The position numbers were made by a program, and so were the translations under genes. The notes under the pieces were generated by a model. The model was given only the letters and a program-made list of their open reading frames with translations, was not told the origin of the DNA and did not search any database. From Oryza sativa Japonica Group (Eukaryota > Streptophyta > Magnoliopsida > Poales > Poaceae): a stretch of DNA of 64,000 bases. Below, one piece after another: positions 61,700-64,000 of the stretch; the stretch's first letter is position 1, and the number at the start of each line of letters is the position of its first letter. The stretch lies in assembly GCF_034140825.1 (NCBI RefSeq), contig NC_089035.1:23339501-23403500 (forward strand), in the 5' to 3' direction.

Positions 61700-62561
61700 T
61701 GTCAAAAGCTGACCAAAATATCCAACGAACTGCCGAATTCAATCTCTGACAGAGCCGCCAAGATGCCGAGGGCAAGCAACACATGCGTCAAAAACGAGAA
61801 TAAACTCGGTTGAATTTCGTTTAGAATTCGAGACGTGACCGCTTTGGTCATTTCAATTTGACGGTTTCTCGCTTTGCCGCACATCCACTCCCACGCCGGA
61901 AAGATGTAAATTCGATCTAATCCTCGTGAATTCCATGTGCACGTGCGTGTCCGGCCGTGGTCTCGTCAAAATTCGGTCAGAATTCTGAACTAAATTAAAC
62001 TGGTTGGTCGGGTGTTTTTTCTTAGCCACAAGCTGGGAGGATTATCCCTCGTGATGGCTACTTGTTAACGATAAATCCCGTGTGATTATTTTGTAGTTTT
62101 ATCTTTTATATGCTGGTTTGGTTAGAAAAGGAGACAAATTTGAGACATTTCGAAGAAGAGTATTCGCTGTACCGTGTTCAAAGGGAGGAAGTAGGTTTGA
62201 GAATAATTCTCGGATTGTTGTGACATCAGTCAGCTGCACGCGTAATTAAGGGCTTTTGTTTAGAGGCTTTCACGTTATCAACTCATCATCGTCTGACATA
62301 AAGACGGCATAGAAAACTCTTCGGAAGGCACGAGACAGACGGAACAGCATAGAAAGAGTTTTCTACTAGTATGAATTAATTCAGATTGACTAGGCCCATA
62401 TACAAATACAAAGGATTATTAGTTCGACAAGACTATTGAGTCTTGTTTTTTTCGCACCATGGTTATCTCCATTGAGAGAAGACAGGTTGTTTTTTTTTCT
62501 TTTTCTATATATCCTCTATATCATGAGAGGCATGTCGTGGTGCTAATAAAGATAATATATA
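61700..62561. other. Intergenic DNA, no gene seen
   Basis: Upstream DNA of the WRKY gene. No convincing coding, RNA or complete repeat feature was found. Confidence 0.45.
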
Positions 62562-62825
62562 CTCTTTACATATAAGTCGTTTTGATTTTTTAGTCAATAT
62601 TGTTTAAGTTTGACTAAATTTATAAAAAAAATAGTAACATCTAAAATACCAAATTAGTTTTATTGAATATATTTTGATAATATGTTTATTTTGTGTTGAA
62701 AATATTACTATATTTTTTTCTATAAACTTGATCAAACTTAAAGCGTTTTTTCTTTTTGCGGGGAAACTTAAAAGAAGTTTGACTAGAAAAAAGTCAAAAC
62801 AATTTATAATATAAAATGGAGGGAA
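62562..62825. mobile_element. Stowaway-like MITE
   Basis: About 264 bp with CTCTTTACATATAAGTCG at the left and TTTATAATATAAAATGGAGG at the right, complementary inner AGTTTGACTAAATTT arms and TA flanks. Same family type as 60154-60399. Confidence 0.78.
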
Positions 62826-62826
62826 T

Positions 62827-62856
62827 ATCTATCTATCTATCTATCTATCTATCTGT
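62827..62856. repeat. (ATCT)n microsatellite
   Basis: About seven TATC units directly beside the MITE end. Confidence 0.9.
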
Positions 62857-63164
62857 GTGTATATCTATCAATTTAGCAATCTTCTATACTAACTGGGTAC
62901 TTTGATGGACCTCCTATGTTAAAGAAAAATATAGATGTTGATTAGATCGAGTGCACAATTATGTTGTACCGCAGATTGTATTTAGAATGTGTCAATTTAA
63001 ACATAAAACTATTGTGGACTCTTCAAATTTACTTAACATATTAGATAAAACCAGACTTTCTATCTATTACAAAATAATAATTATTAATTATGTAATTATT
63101 ATAACATATAAAAGACTAATTATATATCATATAAAGTCTAAACGTAGTACAACTTTATTTAATA

Positions 63165-63965
63165 AGAGCGGATTGTATTTTTGGGCTCCATTTTATAAAT
63201 TTTACTTTGGACCACCATTTAGCTAATATTTTCAATTGAATAAATTGTGCTTTGAGTTATTTTTTATTATCAAAGTATCACTTTTAGATCACCCTTTATC
63301 TTATCCTTTTACTTTGGACTAAATAATTGTCTTTGTTGCAATTTAAACCACCCCCAAACCTTCTTTTTTTTTCAAGTATACCACTGCAGGGGAAGTCCCT
63401 ACAGCATCACCCCAGACCATTTTCTTCAGTACATAAAAAACCTTGAGCACATTGACTACAACTCACCGATAAACTCCCTCATCCATACGCAAGATATATC
63501 TTTGTTGGAGGAGCGGTTAGTCATAGCTGGAGAAAATACTTGGGGTTGATCCAAAGTGCAAAAAAAAAAGAGTAAAGTTAACTAGTCCTAAGTGAAAAAG
63601 AAAAATATAGTCAAAAGGTAGTCTAAAGTGAAACCTTGATAATAAAAGGTTAGCCTAAAGCACAATTCACTCTTCCACTTAACTTGGTTATTTTGCTTAT
63701 GTTGCACTTTGGAACATCCCAACTCTCTGCTCGAGCACATCAATTACTTCATGCACATCGGTGCCCACACATTAGGGATCTTCCCCACTTGCGTGTATGC
63801 CACCCTTTGTTGGAGGAGAGGCTAATGTGGCTAAAAAAGAGAGTTATAATGGTCTACAACAAATGCAAATTTGCGTAGTCCAAAGTGAAAAAATTAAATA
63901 AAATATGGTCCAAAGTGAAACTTAGATAATAAAACATGACGTAGATTGCAATTCATTCAAAAATA
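63165..63965. repeat. Two adjacent diverged copies of a foldback-type repeat
   Basis: Left arms such as TTATTATCAAAGTATCACTT and TTTTACTTTGGAC recur as complements near 63540-63680 and 63880-63960 (AAAGTGAAACCTTGATAATA). Inner parts repeat: TTTGTTGGAGGAGCGGTTAG near 63501 and CTTTGTTGGAGGAGAGGCTAA near 63805. It looks like a non-coding DNA transposon with a tandem partial second copy. The class is unknown and the window end may cut it. Confidence 0.5.
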
Positions 63966-64000
63966 AATAAATTTGCTATGAACATGACCTAAGTTATGAA

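Overview
This is plant nuclear DNA, almost certainly rice (Oryza sativa). The evidence is intron-rich genes with GT-AG introns, GC-rich 5' exons beside AT-rich intergenic DNA, many Stowaway-type MITEs with CTCCCTCC ends and TA target duplications, a Mutator-like foldback element, a Cassandra TRIM and a Gypsy-type solo LTR. From memory, the neighbouring histone deacetylase, SnRK1-gamma and WRKY genes match the HDA701-WRKY27 interval of rice chromosome 1. That placement is recollection, not a search result.

Six genes have complete, in-phase exon models that I traced by hand. In order they are a DUF630/DUF632 protein (+, 3209-6603, 687 aa), a SAPS-domain phosphatase-associated protein (+, 9659-16564, 19 exons, 772 aa), a class I RPD3-type histone deacetylase (-, 43132-45126, 483 aa), an AVT1-like amino acid transporter (+, 49508-52344, 460 aa), a four-CBS SnRK1 gamma subunit (-, 54931-56957, 450 aa) and a group IIb-like WRKY factor (-, 59244-61551, 310 aa).

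The middle of the window (about 17-43 kb) is a degenerate segmental-duplication array. It holds three broken copies of the transporter (A + at 19.8-22.4 kb, B + at 30.5-33.4 kb, C - at 39.6-42.6 kb), a relict of the last HDAC exon at 17.2-17.6 kb, and two intron-containing copies of SAPS exons 15-18 (27.2-28.1 kb +, 38.1-39.0 kb -). About 0.95 kb of transporter-upstream DNA is present four times. The block 35.9-42.6 kb is an inverted copy of the unit transporter / 3' flank / SAPS fragment / upstream DNA seen at 19.8-30.4 kb. The inversion creates a palindrome of about 0.9 kb per arm centred near 35.87 kb. A Cassandra TRIM (22421-23256) and a 3.35-kb solo LTR (23410-26756) lie only in copy A, so they probably arrived after the duplication.

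The right side carries two nested Helitron-like elements (45861-47414), a mitochondrial DNA insert with half of a trnP gene (about 48.93-49.11 kb) just upstream of the intact transporter, and then the transporter, SnRK1-gamma and WRKY genes separated by MITE-rich DNA. The genes do not form an operon or pathway; their proximity is ordinary plant gene order. The notable biology is the array: intact HDAC and transporter genes beside relics of both, and inverted copies that could make double-stranded RNA matching transporter-upstream DNA and SAPS exons.
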